From DATBLE01 sp963719325 (lineage in GTDB: Bacteria; Actinomycetota; Thermoleophilia; Gaiellales; Gaiellaceae), in NCBI GenBank assembly GCA_963719325.1, contig CAVRBW010000009.1:25110-89109 (forward strand): a DNA stretch of 64,000 bases. Reading direction: 5' to 3'. Position 1 is the first letter of the stretch; every line of letters starts with the position of its first letter. The position numbers and the translations under genes were made by a program. The notes below the pieces were generated by a model that was given only the letters and a program-made list of their open reading frames with translations, was not told the origin of the DNA and did no database searches. Below, piece after piece: positions 15,644-22,593 of the stretch.

Positions 15644-16393
15644 GTGCGGGAAGAGGATGACGTGAGAACGAGACGGACGCCCTTGCTCTGCGAGCTCCAT
15701 GCTCACTCGACCTGGAGCGACGGCGTCTTGACCTTGCAGGAGCTCGTGGATCTCTACGGGCGCAGCGGCTTCGACGTTCTCTGCGTCACCGACCACGTCG
15801 TCCGCAGCGACGAGCCGTGGCACCGCCCCGACTGGCAGCTGGGCAGCGCGGCCGGCTTCGACGACTACCTGATCGCCGTCGAGCGGGAGGCGCGGCGCGC
15901 CCGAGTCGCATACGGCCTCGTCTTGGTGCCGGGACTCGAGCTCACGTACGACCACGAGGATCCGCTGCGCGCCGCGCATACCGTTGCGATCGGCCTGCGC
16001 AGCTTCGTGGGGGTGGATGCCGGCCTTGAGCAGGCGCTCGCCGATGCCCGTGCCGCCGGCGCAGCCCTGATTGCCGCCCACCCCTACGCCCCCTCGGCGG
16101 CCGACGGCGCGCCCCGAGAGACCGCCCGCTGGGCCGCCGAGGGGAACGCGCTCTCCCACCTGGTCGACCGCTACGAGCTCGTCAACCGGCGAGAATTCTT
16201 CCCGTGGGTCGCCGAGGCGGGGCTGCCCGGAGTCGCCGTCGGCGACTTTCACCGCCCCGAGCACCTCTCCACCTGGAAGACGCTGCTCCCGTGCGCCGCC
16301 ACCGAGACCGCCGTGATGGGCTATCTGCGATCGGGCCTGTCCGCCTACCTCGTCGACCTTGCGGAGCCTGCTCGGATCCAAGCGGCCGCCTGA
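15644..16393 (+). CDS. PHP-domain metal-dependent phosphoesterase-like protein
   Basis: A 249-residue PHP protein. Metal ligands are seen in CELHAHSTWSDGVL (about 16-29), VTDHV (49-53), the glutamate of VPGLELTYDHED, the histidine of AAHPYAP and GVAVGDFHRPEH near the C-terminus. Such stand-alone PHP proteins hydrolyse phosphate esters or nucleotides; the substrate cannot be read from sequence. GTG start at 15644, with a second GTG at 15662 possible. It lies 42 bases after malQ and may share its transcript. Confidence 0.85.
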   Translation: MREEDDVRTRRTPLLCELHAHSTWSDGVLTLQELVDLYGRSGFDVLCVTDHVVRSDEPWHRPDWQLGSAAGFDDYLIAVEREARRARVAYGLVLVPGLELTYDHEDPLRAAHTVAIGLRSFVGVDAGLEQALADARAAGAALIAAHPYAPSAADGAPRETARWAAEGNALSHLVDRYELVNRREFFPWVAEAGLPGVAVGDFHRPEHLSTWKTLLPCAATETAVMGYLRSGLSAYLVDLAEPARIQAAA

Positions 16394-16475
16394 TCTCCGG
16401 CCGGCCCTGGTCACCGGGGCCGGAGTCCTTCCTCTTCAGACAAACCTCCCCGCCCGGCGAATCGTCGCCACCGGC

Positions 16476-17663
16476 ATGCTCGTCGCCCTGCTCGTCGCCG
16501 CCCTGCAGGCCCGGCACACGCTCGTGGACACCGGCGCCAAGCTCCAGGCGCTGCACCCGTTTCCGGCGCTCCTCGGAGCCGGAGCGTTGCTCGTCACCCT
16601 GACCGCCTCCGCCGGAGCATGGGGCTGCGCACTACAGGCGGGCGGCGCGGAGATTCGTTTCCGCGAGGCGTGGGGCTGTTACGGCCTCGGCTCGCTTGCG
16701 AACGCCGTCCTTCCGGCCCGGCTGGGCGATGCGGTGCGAATCGGCCTCTTTGCGAGCAGGCTCGCTCAGCGCGACCCTTGCTGGCTCAGCGGTGGCGCCT
16801 GCGTGACCGTCGCGGGGGCCCGAGCCGCCGTCTACGCGCTCACATGCGCGGGAGCGGCTGTCGCCGGCTTGCTGCCCATCTGGACGCTCGCCGGCCCGCT
16901 CGCCGCGGTCGCGTTCGCAGCAGCGGCTCTCACGGTCCGCCGTCGTCGCGGCGCAGGACGCCTGGCTCGGCTCGGCCTCGCCGGTGTGCTCACTCCCGGG
17001 AACGCGGCGCTGATGCTCGCCTGGGCCTCGCTCGCCGCATTCGCGCGACTCGCGGGGGCGGTGCTGGTGTTCCGCGCGCTCGACGTTCCGAACCCCTTGG
17101 CCAACGCACTGGTCGGCCTCACCGCAATGGCCGTCGCGGGCACGATTCCGCTCGCGCCCGGGGGTGCCGGGCTGGCGGGGGTCGGCATGGCCGTCGCTCT
17201 TCAGCGCTCCGGCGTCGCCCCGGGGAGCGCGATCGCGGCCGCCGTCGTCTTCCACGCGCTCGAGACCCTGGCAAGCCTCGTCTTCGGGTCGAGTGGGTGG
17301 ATCGCGCTCCGCACAACGCCGTCCGTTTCGCCGCTTGCAGTGCCGGGAAGCAGACGCCATGCGGTTTCGGTACTACCGCGGCAAGAGACCGCCGCGCTTC
17401 GCGCACCCGGCCGAGGAGGAGCTCGCAGAACTGCTCGACGAGAACGGGATCGCGTGGGACTACGAGCCGCACACGTTCACGCTCGAGGCCTCGGCGGACG
17501 GCACCGTCCACCAGGCGATCACGCCCGACTTCTACCTTCCCGAGCTCGGCTCCTACATCGAGTGCACGGTGATGAAGCAGGCGAACACGAACAAGAAGAA
17601 CCAGAAGGTGCGCAAGCTGCGGGAGCAGTACGGGGAGGTGGTGACGCTCCTCTACCGGCGTGA
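16476..17663 (+). CDS. UPF0104 / lysylphosphatidylglycerol-synthase-TM-like membrane protein
   Basis: The first roughly 290 residues form a multi-spanning membrane protein with PARLGDAVRIGLFASR (about 55-70) and TIPLAPGGAGLAGVGMA, signatures of the LPG_synthase_TM/UPF0104 family (flippase-like or lipid-transfer proteins). The ATG at 16476 gives a short first TM; an upstream TTG at 16359 inside the PHP gene is the alternative. The frame has no stop until 17663 and so runs about 300 bases through the next gene in another frame; residues after about 17350 are Arg/Gly-rich and unlikely to be real or conserved. The true C-terminus is uncertain. Confidence 0.6.
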   Translation: MLVALLVAALQARHTLVDTGAKLQALHPFPALLGAGALLVTLTASAGAWGCALQAGGAEIRFREAWGCYGLGSLANAVLPARLGDAVRIGLFASRLAQRDPCWLSGGACVTVAGARAAVYALTCAGAAVAGLLPIWTLAGPLAAVAFAAAALTVRRRRGAGRLARLGLAGVLTPGNAALMLAWASLAAFARLAGAVLVFRALDVPNPLANALVGLTAMAVAGTIPLAPGGAGLAGVGMAVALQRSGVAPGSAIAAAVVFHALETLASLVFGSSGWIALRTTPSVSPLAVPGSRRHAVSVLPRQETAALRAPGRGGARRTARRERDRVGLRAAHVHARGLGGRHRPPGDHARLLPSRARLLHRVHGDEAGEHEQEEPEGAQAAGAVRGGGDAPLPA

Positions 17664-17739
17664 CTTCCAGCGCCTTCGGCGCAAGTACCGCGCGACCAAC
17701 ACGTCGCCGACGAACCGGGTTCCGCGAGTCCACGAATAG
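17359..17739 (+). CDS. PD-(D/E)XK nuclease-like conserved hypothetical protein
   Basis: A 126-residue protein. An N-terminal helix with EEELAELLDENGI is followed by a beta-rich core, then ITPDFYLPE and YIECTVMKQ, which give the E...D...E-x-x-x-K layout of a PD-(D/E)XK fold (Asp in TPDFY, Glu and Lys in ECTVMK). A lysine-rich stretch NTNKKNQKVRKLRE follows, as in uncharacterised homologues that are sometimes found with phosphoribosyltransferases. ATG at 17359. It overlaps the long open frame of the upstream membrane protein. Nuclease activity is inferred from fold pattern only. Confidence 0.75.
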   Translation: MRFRYYRGKRPPRFAHPAEEELAELLDENGIAWDYEPHTFTLEASADGTVHQAITPDFYLPELGSYIECTVMKQANTNKKNQKVRKLREQYGEVVTLLYRRDFQRLRRKYRATNTSPTNRVPRVHE

Positions 17740-17747
17740 TCCGGACC

Positions 17748-18215
17748 ATGGCACCCGAGTACCGCTTCGTCGACCGGTGGGCCGTCCAAGCGCCGATCGA
17801 TCGCGTCTACGAGACGATCGGCGACCCGCTGGGCTACGAGCGGTGGTGGACCGACTTCGTGATTCGCGTGGAAGGTGACGGAGGCGAGCCCCGGCCCGGC
17901 AAGCACAACCGGCTGCTCGTGAAGTCCTTTCTCCCGTTCAAGGTCCGATTCGAGCTCGAGGTGCTCGAGGCGGAGCCGCCGGCGAGAATCCTCAGCCGGC
18001 TCAGCGGCGACTTCGACGGAACCGGCGAGTGGCAGCTGACCGAGACCGCCGACGGGACCGAGGCCGTGCTCGACTGGCGGCCACAGGTGAACAAGCCTCT
18101 GATCAGGAATCTGACGCCCCTCCTCCGGCCGCTCTTCCGCGCCAACCACAACTGGGCGATGAAGCGCGGCGAGCGCCAGATCCGCGCCTACTTGGGGATC
18201 GGCTCGAACTTGTAG
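17748..18215 (+). CDS. SRPBCC (START/polyketide-cyclase-like) protein
   Basis: A 155-residue protein with the SRPBCC N-terminal strand and helix pattern (FVDRWAVQAPIDRVYETI, then WWTDFV) and a C-terminal amphipathic helix (about 122-150). Members bind hydrophobic ligands in a cavity; the ligand is unknown. It begins eight bases after the nuclease-like gene, so the two may be cotranscribed. Its last 28 bases overlap the convergent response regulator. Confidence 0.82.
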   Translation: MAPEYRFVDRWAVQAPIDRVYETIGDPLGYERWWTDFVIRVEGDGGEPRPGKHNRLLVKSFLPFKVRFELEVLEAEPPARILSRLSGDFDGTGEWQLTETADGTEAVLDWRPQVNKPLIRNLTPLLRPLFRANHNWAMKRGERQIRAYLGIGSNL

Positions 18216-18883
18216 CCGACGCCGTAGCGCGTCTGGACGAAGGTGTGGCGAGCCTCGTGGCGGTCGAGCTTCTCGCGCAGCTTCTTGACGAAGACGTCGA
18301 CGGTGCGGTCGCGGTGCGTCTCACGCCTGCCCCAGAGCCGCTGGAGCAGCTCGTCGCGGGTGACCACCCGTCCGTGCTCCAGGGCAAGCGCGTACAGGAG
18401 CCGGAACTCGGTCGGCGTCAGGTCCGCGCTCCGGCCGTTCACGAACGCCTGCACCTCGCGCGGGTCGATCCGCAGCTCCGCGACCTCGATCGCCTCGCCG
18501 CGCGGGGCTTCCTGCGGACGGACGCCCCGACGCGCCGCGGCCCGCACCCGGGCAGCGAGCTCCTTCATCGAGAACGGCTTGACCAGGTAGTCGTCGGCGC
18601 CGATCTCGAGCGCATGGACACGGTCGTGCTCCGTTCCCCGCGCGCTGACGACGACGATCGGGGTTCCGATCCCTTCCGCGCGCGCAGTCTCGATTACGCT
18701 CCACCCGTCCCGCTCGGGAAGCATCAGGTCGAGCACGCAGACGTCGGGCTGCTCGTAGCGCAGGCGTGCGAGCCCCTGGTCGCCCTTGGAGACGACCATC
18801 GGCTCGAAGCCCTCCGAGGCGAGGTGCGCAGCCATCCCCTGCGCGATGATCTCGTCGTCCTCGACGATCAGGATCTTCGCCAT
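18188..18883 (-). CDS. Orphan OmpR-family response regulator
   Basis: A 231-residue regulator: receiver domain (1-120) with acidic pocket Glu8-Asp10, phosphoacceptor Asp52 in LDLMLPE and the conserved Lys in LVKPFS, followed by a winged-helix domain (about 130-228) with RSADLTPTEFRLLYALA and RTVDVFVKKLREKLD. No kinase gene adjoins it. It is very similar along its whole length to the regulator at 24669-25364, so it is probably a paralogue that may share its kinase or its DNA sites (inference). The ATG at 18883 gives the canonical MAKILIVEDDE start. Confidence 0.93.
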   Translation of the reverse strand: MAKILIVEDDEIIAQGMAAHLASEGFEPMVVSKGDQGLARLRYEQPDVCVLDLMLPERDGWSVIETARAEGIGTPIVVVSARGTEHDRVHALEIGADDYLVKPFSMKELAARVRAAARRGVRPQEAPRGEAIEVAELRIDPREVQAFVNGRSADLTPTEFRLLYALALEHGRVVTRDELLQRLWGRRETHRDRTVDVFVKKLREKLDRHEARHTFVQTRYGVGYKFEPIPK

Positions 18884-18946
18884 CGCGGCGAGCTTAACGC
18901 GGGAGCCGAACGGCGCCGGAGCCAGCCGGCGAGACGAATCCAGAAA

Positions 18947-19129
18947 CTAGGCCGCCCAGTTGCCGTCGCCGCGCGACTGCCGCCGGATCCGCCAGCGGGT
19001 CCCGCCGCACATCGGGCAGCGGTCCGGAACCCGGCCGGACGCGACTCCGTAGCCGCACCGCATGCACGCGTGATCGAGGAATCCGTATTGCACACCGCGC
19101 GAGACCGGCTGCTGGTCTACTGACGCCAT
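18947..19129 (-). CDS. Small zinc-ribbon (rubredoxin-like) protein
   Basis: A 60-residue protein with two knuckles, CMRCGYG (about 22-28) and CPMCGGTRW (about 38-46), that should bind one zinc or iron ion. The rest is basic. Function unknown; it could be a DNA/RNA-binding or redox protein. It is divergent from the CYTH-CHAD gene across a 134-base gap containing PHO-box-like repeats, so it could share phosphate control. Confidence 0.7.
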   Translation of the reverse strand: MASVDQQPVSRGVQYGFLDHACMRCGYGVASGRVPDRCPMCGGTRWRIRRQSRGDGNWAA

Positions 19130-19193
19130 GATTCCACGGTAGACGCGTCCGGCTCTAGCGTGGGCATCGTCTCGGTGAAGCCGCGGCTACCAG

Positions 19194-19226
19194 ACGGTGA
19201 GCGGCTGTGGAGAACGTTTGGTGAAC
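19194..19226 (-). promoter_or_regulatory. Candidate PHO box before the CYTH-CHAD gene
   Basis: Read on the minus strand there are three adjacent 11-base units: GTTCACCAAAC (19216-19226), GTTCTCCACAG (19205-19215) and the weaker CCGCTCACCGT (19194-19204). They follow the 11-nt direct-repeat pattern of streptomycete PhoP sites (core TTCACC). The end is 38 bases before the CYTH-CHAD start and about 65 from the zinc-ribbon start. Confidence 0.6.
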
Positions 19227-19263
19227 GACGCGAGGCACGCAGGCCTCCGAATACGATCGGTGG

Positions 19264-20685
19264 GTGAAGACCACGCTGGAACGTGAGCTCAAGCTCGACG
19301 TCGAGCCTGATTTCACGCTCCCCGACCTGGGCGGTGAGCCGCTCTCGAGGCGTATCTTCACCTCCACGTACTACGACACCGCCGATCGACGACTCCTCCG
19401 CTCCGGGATCACCCTGCGGCGACGGGTGGAGCAGCGGAAAGGCGCGTGGCAGCTCAAGCTCCCCTCGGAGAACGGCCGGTTCGAGCTCGAGCTGCCGGGC
19501 GGCCCGGCGCGTCCGCCCGAACGGCTCGTCCGTCTCCTCCCGGCGCTTCTGCGTGGAGAGGCTGTGCTCGAACAGGCCGCGAAGCTGCGGACGAGACGAG
19601 GCGGCGTCGCCGTCGTCGACGGAGCCGGGCGGATCGAGGTCACGGTCGATCGAGTCGCGATCCTCGACGGCGGCGGGAAGGTGGCGACGACGTTCGCCGA
19701 GCTCGAGGCGGAGGTAATCGACGGAGACGGAACAAGCCTCGCAAGACTCGGCAAGGTGCTGCGCAAGGCGGGCGGGCGCGCGAGCGACGGCCGGCCCAAG
19801 CTCCAGCGCGCGGTCGCGCTCCCCGAACGGCAGCCGCACGCCGGCAGCGAAGACGCCGGCGCGAGATTGCGCGAGCTGCTCGTCGACCAGTACGAGGCGA
19901 TGATCGCCAACGACCCCGGCGTGCGTCTCGGCGAGGACGCCGAAGCACTCCACCAGCTGCGCGTCGCGACCCGCAGGTCCCGCGCGTTGCTGCGCGCGGC
20001 GCGAGGCCTCGTCGCCCCCGAGTGGGCCGAGCCGCTGCGGGCCGAGCTCGCCTGGATCGGCGGCCTGCTCGGGCCGGTCCGCGACCTCGACGTCCTCCTG
20101 GAGCACCTCGACGCCGAGTCCACTCGCCTCGACGGCGACGACGCGCGCGCATTCCGGAGACTTCGGTCGAGGCTTGCCGCCGAACGTGAGACCTCGCGGA
20201 AGGCGCTCCTCGACGCGATGGACGGCGCACGGTACCTCCAGCTCCTCGACGCGCTCGAGCGCGCGGACGCAGCGCCCGCGTTCGAGAGCTCGGCGTCTCT
20301 GCCCGAGATCGCCGCGGATGCGTTCGCACGCCTCCGCAAGGTCGTGAAGGCGCTCCCCAAGCGCCCCTCCGACGACCAGCTGCACCGCGTCCGCATCGCG
20401 ACGAAGCGCGCGAGGTACGCCGCGGAGCTCGCCGAGCCCGCGTTGAAGAAGCCCGGCGCGCGATTCGTGCGCCGTGCGAAGACGCTCCAGGACGTGATCG
20501 GCGAGCACCAGGACGCCTGCGTCGCCGAGGCGAGGCTTCGCGAGCTCGTCGCCGGCAGCCGCGGCCAGACCGGGCTCATTGCCGGACGGCTCGTCGAGCG
20601 GCAGCGCGCGCGCAAACGGAGTGCGCGGCGGTTGTTCCCCGACGCCTGGCGGGCGCTCGACAAGGCCGGACGCGCCGCGTTTTGA
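19264..20685 (+). CDS. CYTH-CHAD domain protein (polyphosphate-associated)
   Basis: A 473-residue two-domain protein. The N-terminal CYTH/triphosphate-tunnel domain (about 1-190) has ERELKLDV (ExExK-type motif), TYYDTADRRLL and alternating charged strands. The C-terminal CHAD domain (about 205-470) is helical with the conserved histidines in ALHQLRVATRRSRA and QLHRVRIATKRARY. CYTH domains process triphosphates; CHAD domains bind inorganic polyphosphate. It starts after PHO-box-like repeats, overlaps the Nudix gene by four bases and lies 2 kb from ppk, so a role in polyphosphate metabolism or granules is well supported by context. Confidence 0.93.
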   Translation: MKTTLERELKLDVEPDFTLPDLGGEPLSRRIFTSTYYDTADRRLLRSGITLRRRVEQRKGAWQLKLPSENGRFELELPGGPARPPERLVRLLPALLRGEAVLEQAAKLRTRRGGVAVVDGAGRIEVTVDRVAILDGGGKVATTFAELEAEVIDGDGTSLARLGKVLRKAGGRASDGRPKLQRAVALPERQPHAGSEDAGARLRELLVDQYEAMIANDPGVRLGEDAEALHQLRVATRRSRALLRAARGLVAPEWAEPLRAELAWIGGLLGPVRDLDVLLEHLDAESTRLDGDDARAFRRLRSRLAAERETSRKALLDAMDGARYLQLLDALERADAAPAFESSASLPEIAADAFARLRKVVKALPKRPSDDQLHRVRIATKRARYAAELAEPALKKPGARFVRRAKTLQDVIGEHQDACVAEARLRELVAGSRGQTGLIAGRLVERQRARKRSARRLFPDAWRALDKAGRAAF

Positions 20686-21080
20686 CGAGCGAGGCGGTCG
20701 TCCGCGCTGCCGGCGGAGTGGTCGTGCGCGACCGTCCGGGCGGTCGGGACGTCGTCGTCGTCCATCGCCCGAAGTACGACGACTGGACGCTTCCGAAGGG
20801 CAAGGCCCTCGACGGTGAGAGCGACGAGGCTTGCGCCGTGCGGGAGGTCGAGGAGGAGACCGGTCTCCGCTGCGAGCGTGAGGCAGAGCTCGCAAGGAGC
20901 TCGTACCGGGACGCTTCGGGGCGGCCGAAGATCGCGCGGTACTGGCTGATGCGGCCGGTCGGCGGCGACCTGCAACCGTCGCTCGAGGTCGACGAGGCTC
21001 GCTGGGTTCCGCTGGCCGAGGCTGCGGAGCTGCTCACCTACGAGCGAGACCGCGAGGTGCTCCGCTCGCTCCCGGTCTAG
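20682..21080 (+). CDS. Nudix hydrolase, N-terminal half of a split MutT1-like pair
   Basis: A 132-residue Nudix protein with a perfect Nudix box beginning at GKALDGE and ending REVEEETGL (G-x5-E-x7-REVxEExGL). It hydrolyses nucleoside diphosphate-linked substrates such as 8-oxo-(d)GTP or diadenosine polyphosphates. TTG start at 20682 overlaps the CYTH-CHAD stop (TTGA). The next gene, a SixA-like phosphatase, starts on its last stop base. In mycobacterial MutT1 these two domains are one polypeptide in the same order and the gene neighbours ppk. Confidence 0.9.
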   Translation: MTSEAVVRAAGGVVVRDRPGGRDVVVVHRPKYDDWTLPKGKALDGESDEACAVREVEEETGLRCEREAELARSSYRDASGRPKIARYWLMRPVGGDLQPSLEVDEARWVPLAEAAELLTYERDREVLRSLPV

Positions 21081-21502
21081 TGCAGGCGCTGCTCGTCAGG
21101 CACGCGCGCGCCGGTGACCGGGAGACGTGGAGCGGCGACGATCGACTGCGGCCGCTCGACAAGAAGGGGCGCCGCCAGGCCGATCGAATCGCCGAGACGC
21201 TCGTGCATTTCGGGGCGACACGGCTGCTCTCGAGCCCCTACGTGCGCTGCGTACAGACCCTCGAGCCGGCGGCGGCGCTCCTCGGCCTCGGGATCGAGGA
21301 GCGCGCGGAGCTGGCGGAAGGAGCGTCCGCGCTCGAGGCGCTTGCGCTGCTGAGCGAGCTCACCGGGTCGCTGCCGGCGCTCTCGACCCACGGCGACGTG
21401 CTGCAGGAGCTGCTCGGCGATCGAGAGTGCAAGAAGGGCTCGATCTGGGTGGTGGCCGTCGTCGGGGGCGGCGTCCGCCCCGATCGTTACGTAGCTGCCT
21501 GA
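21080..21502 (+). CDS. SixA-like histidine phosphatase, C-terminal half of a split MutT1-like pair
   Basis: A 140-residue histidine-phosphatase fold: catalytic LLVRHARAGD at the N-terminus, then DDRLRPLDKKGRRQAD, SSPYVRCVQT and the second histidine in LSTHGDV. It matches the C-terminal domain of MutT1 better than proteobacterial SixA in the GDDxxRPLDKKG phrase. GTG start at 21080 uses the last base of the Nudix stop codon, indicating coupled translation. Its 3' end overlaps the convergent ppx gene by 16 bases. Confidence 0.88.
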   Translation: MQALLVRHARAGDRETWSGDDRLRPLDKKGRRQADRIAETLVHFGATRLLSSPYVRCVQTLEPAAALLGLGIEERAELAEGASALEALALLSELTGSLPALSTHGDVLQELLGDRECKKGSIWVVAVVGGGVRPDRYVAA

Positions 21503-22377
21503 AGGAGCCGAGGCCGGTCGAGCAGCTCCAGGGCGAGGCCCTCGCGCAGGCCGCCCCGGCCGACCTCGAGCGGGACCCCGAGAAGCCTCTGGACTTCCAG
21601 CAGGAGCGCCGTCCCGGCGGGCAGGGCCTGCGCGCGCCAGCCGTCGACCTTGTAGCGGGTGGCCACGGCGTGGGCCGGCTCCTTGCGAAGGATCCTCATC
21701 GCCTCTTTCAGCTCGTCGCCGGCGAGGGAACGGCCGACGAGCTTCTTCAGCGCGCGCGCCGTCCCTCCGACCGCGATCGCCTGCATCGGCAGCGGTGGAG
21801 TGACGTGGGCGAAGGCCGCCTGGGCCTCGGCCCGGAGAGCGGCGATATCGGCCTTGGACGGTGGATCCTCGATCGGAACGCGCGCGCTCAGTCGCAGCGA
21901 GCCGAGGTCGACGGAACGAAGCCAGGCCGGCCCTCCCGAGGCGGTTCCGACGGCGATCTGCGCCGAGCCGCCTCCGATGTCACAGACGGCGACCGCGCCC
22001 CGCGGAGCGGCGTACGCAAGCGCCCCGTCGAACGCCAATCGCGCCTCCTCCTCTCGGGAGAGCACGCGCACGGCGACGCCGGCAGCGCGCGACAGGGTGT
22101 GCACCAGCTGATCGGCGTTGCGAGCCTGCCGGCCGGGCGACGCGAGAACGATCTCGATCGCCTCTGCGCCGACCGCCCGCGCGAGCGTCGTGAAACCGCT
22201 CAGGCACTCGGCCGCCTCCGTGAGCTTGGGCGCCGAGACGACGCCCAGGCGCTCGATGTCCGCGCCCAGCGCGAGCGTCCGCCTGCCGCGCGCGACGCAG
22301 ACGAGGCCGCGCCGCGACTGAGCGGCGACGAGCAGGCGGATCGTGTTCGACCCGATGTCGACGACGGCGACGGTCAT
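21487..22377 (-). CDS. ppx: Exopolyphosphatase / GppA-type phosphatase, short form
   Basis: A 296-residue ASKHA-fold protein starting MTVAVVDIGSNTIRLLVA, with the second phosphate loop CDIGGGSAQIAVG and ERLGVVSAPKL. It removes terminal phosphates from polyphosphate or pppGpp; the short form lacking the C-terminal HD-like domain is usual in actinomycetes, where some members act on short polyP. ATG at 22377; the longer frame upstream crosses a PHO-box-like site and a hairpin and is rejected. Confidence 0.92.
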   Translation of the reverse strand: MTVAVVDIGSNTIRLLVAAQSRRGLVCVARGRRTLALGADIERLGVVSAPKLTEAAECLSGFTTLARAVGAEAIEIVLASPGRQARNADQLVHTLSRAAGVAVRVLSREEEARLAFDGALAYAAPRGAVAVCDIGGGSAQIAVGTASGGPAWLRSVDLGSLRLSARVPIEDPPSKADIAALRAEAQAAFAHVTPPLPMQAIAVGGTARALKKLVGRSLAGDELKEAMRILRKEPAHAVATRYKVDGWRAQALPAGTALLLEVQRLLGVPLEVGRGGLREGLALELLDRPRLLQAAT

Positions 22378-22422
22378 TCCCAGCGCTATTCTCCCGGCCG
22401 CCCCGGCTGCCAAGCGGGGAGC

Positions 22423-22444
22423 AGTTGGTAACCAGGTGGTGAAG
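22423..22444 (-). promoter_or_regulatory. Candidate PHO box before ppx
   Basis: Two adjacent 11-base units on the minus strand, CTTCACCACCT (22434-22444) and GGTTACCAACT (22423-22433), match the PhoP direct-repeat pattern. They end 46 bases before the ppx start and overlap the foot of a 19-bp hairpin by four bases. Confidence 0.6.
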
Positions 22445-22484
22445 TGAGTCGTGGGGGAACCATGATTCCCCCACGACTCACTTC
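22441..22484. repeat. Perfect 19-bp hairpin, GGGGGAAC family, copy 1
   Basis: Arms GAAGTGAGTCGTGGGGGAA and its exact complement surround the six-base loop CCATGA. It lies between ppk (stop at 22594) and ppx. It could end the ppk transcript, but no U-run follows on either strand. The inner GGGGGAA/TTCCCCC core recurs at three other places in the window. Confidence 0.75.
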
Positions 22485-22593
22485 CTTCTCGCTCTCCTCG
22501 ACCACTCGATCGTGGCCTCCCGCCGGGCAAAGCCCGGCTCCGGCCGCCGAGGCCGTGGATCGTCGGACGTGTCAGAAAGCTTAGAACTCGTTC

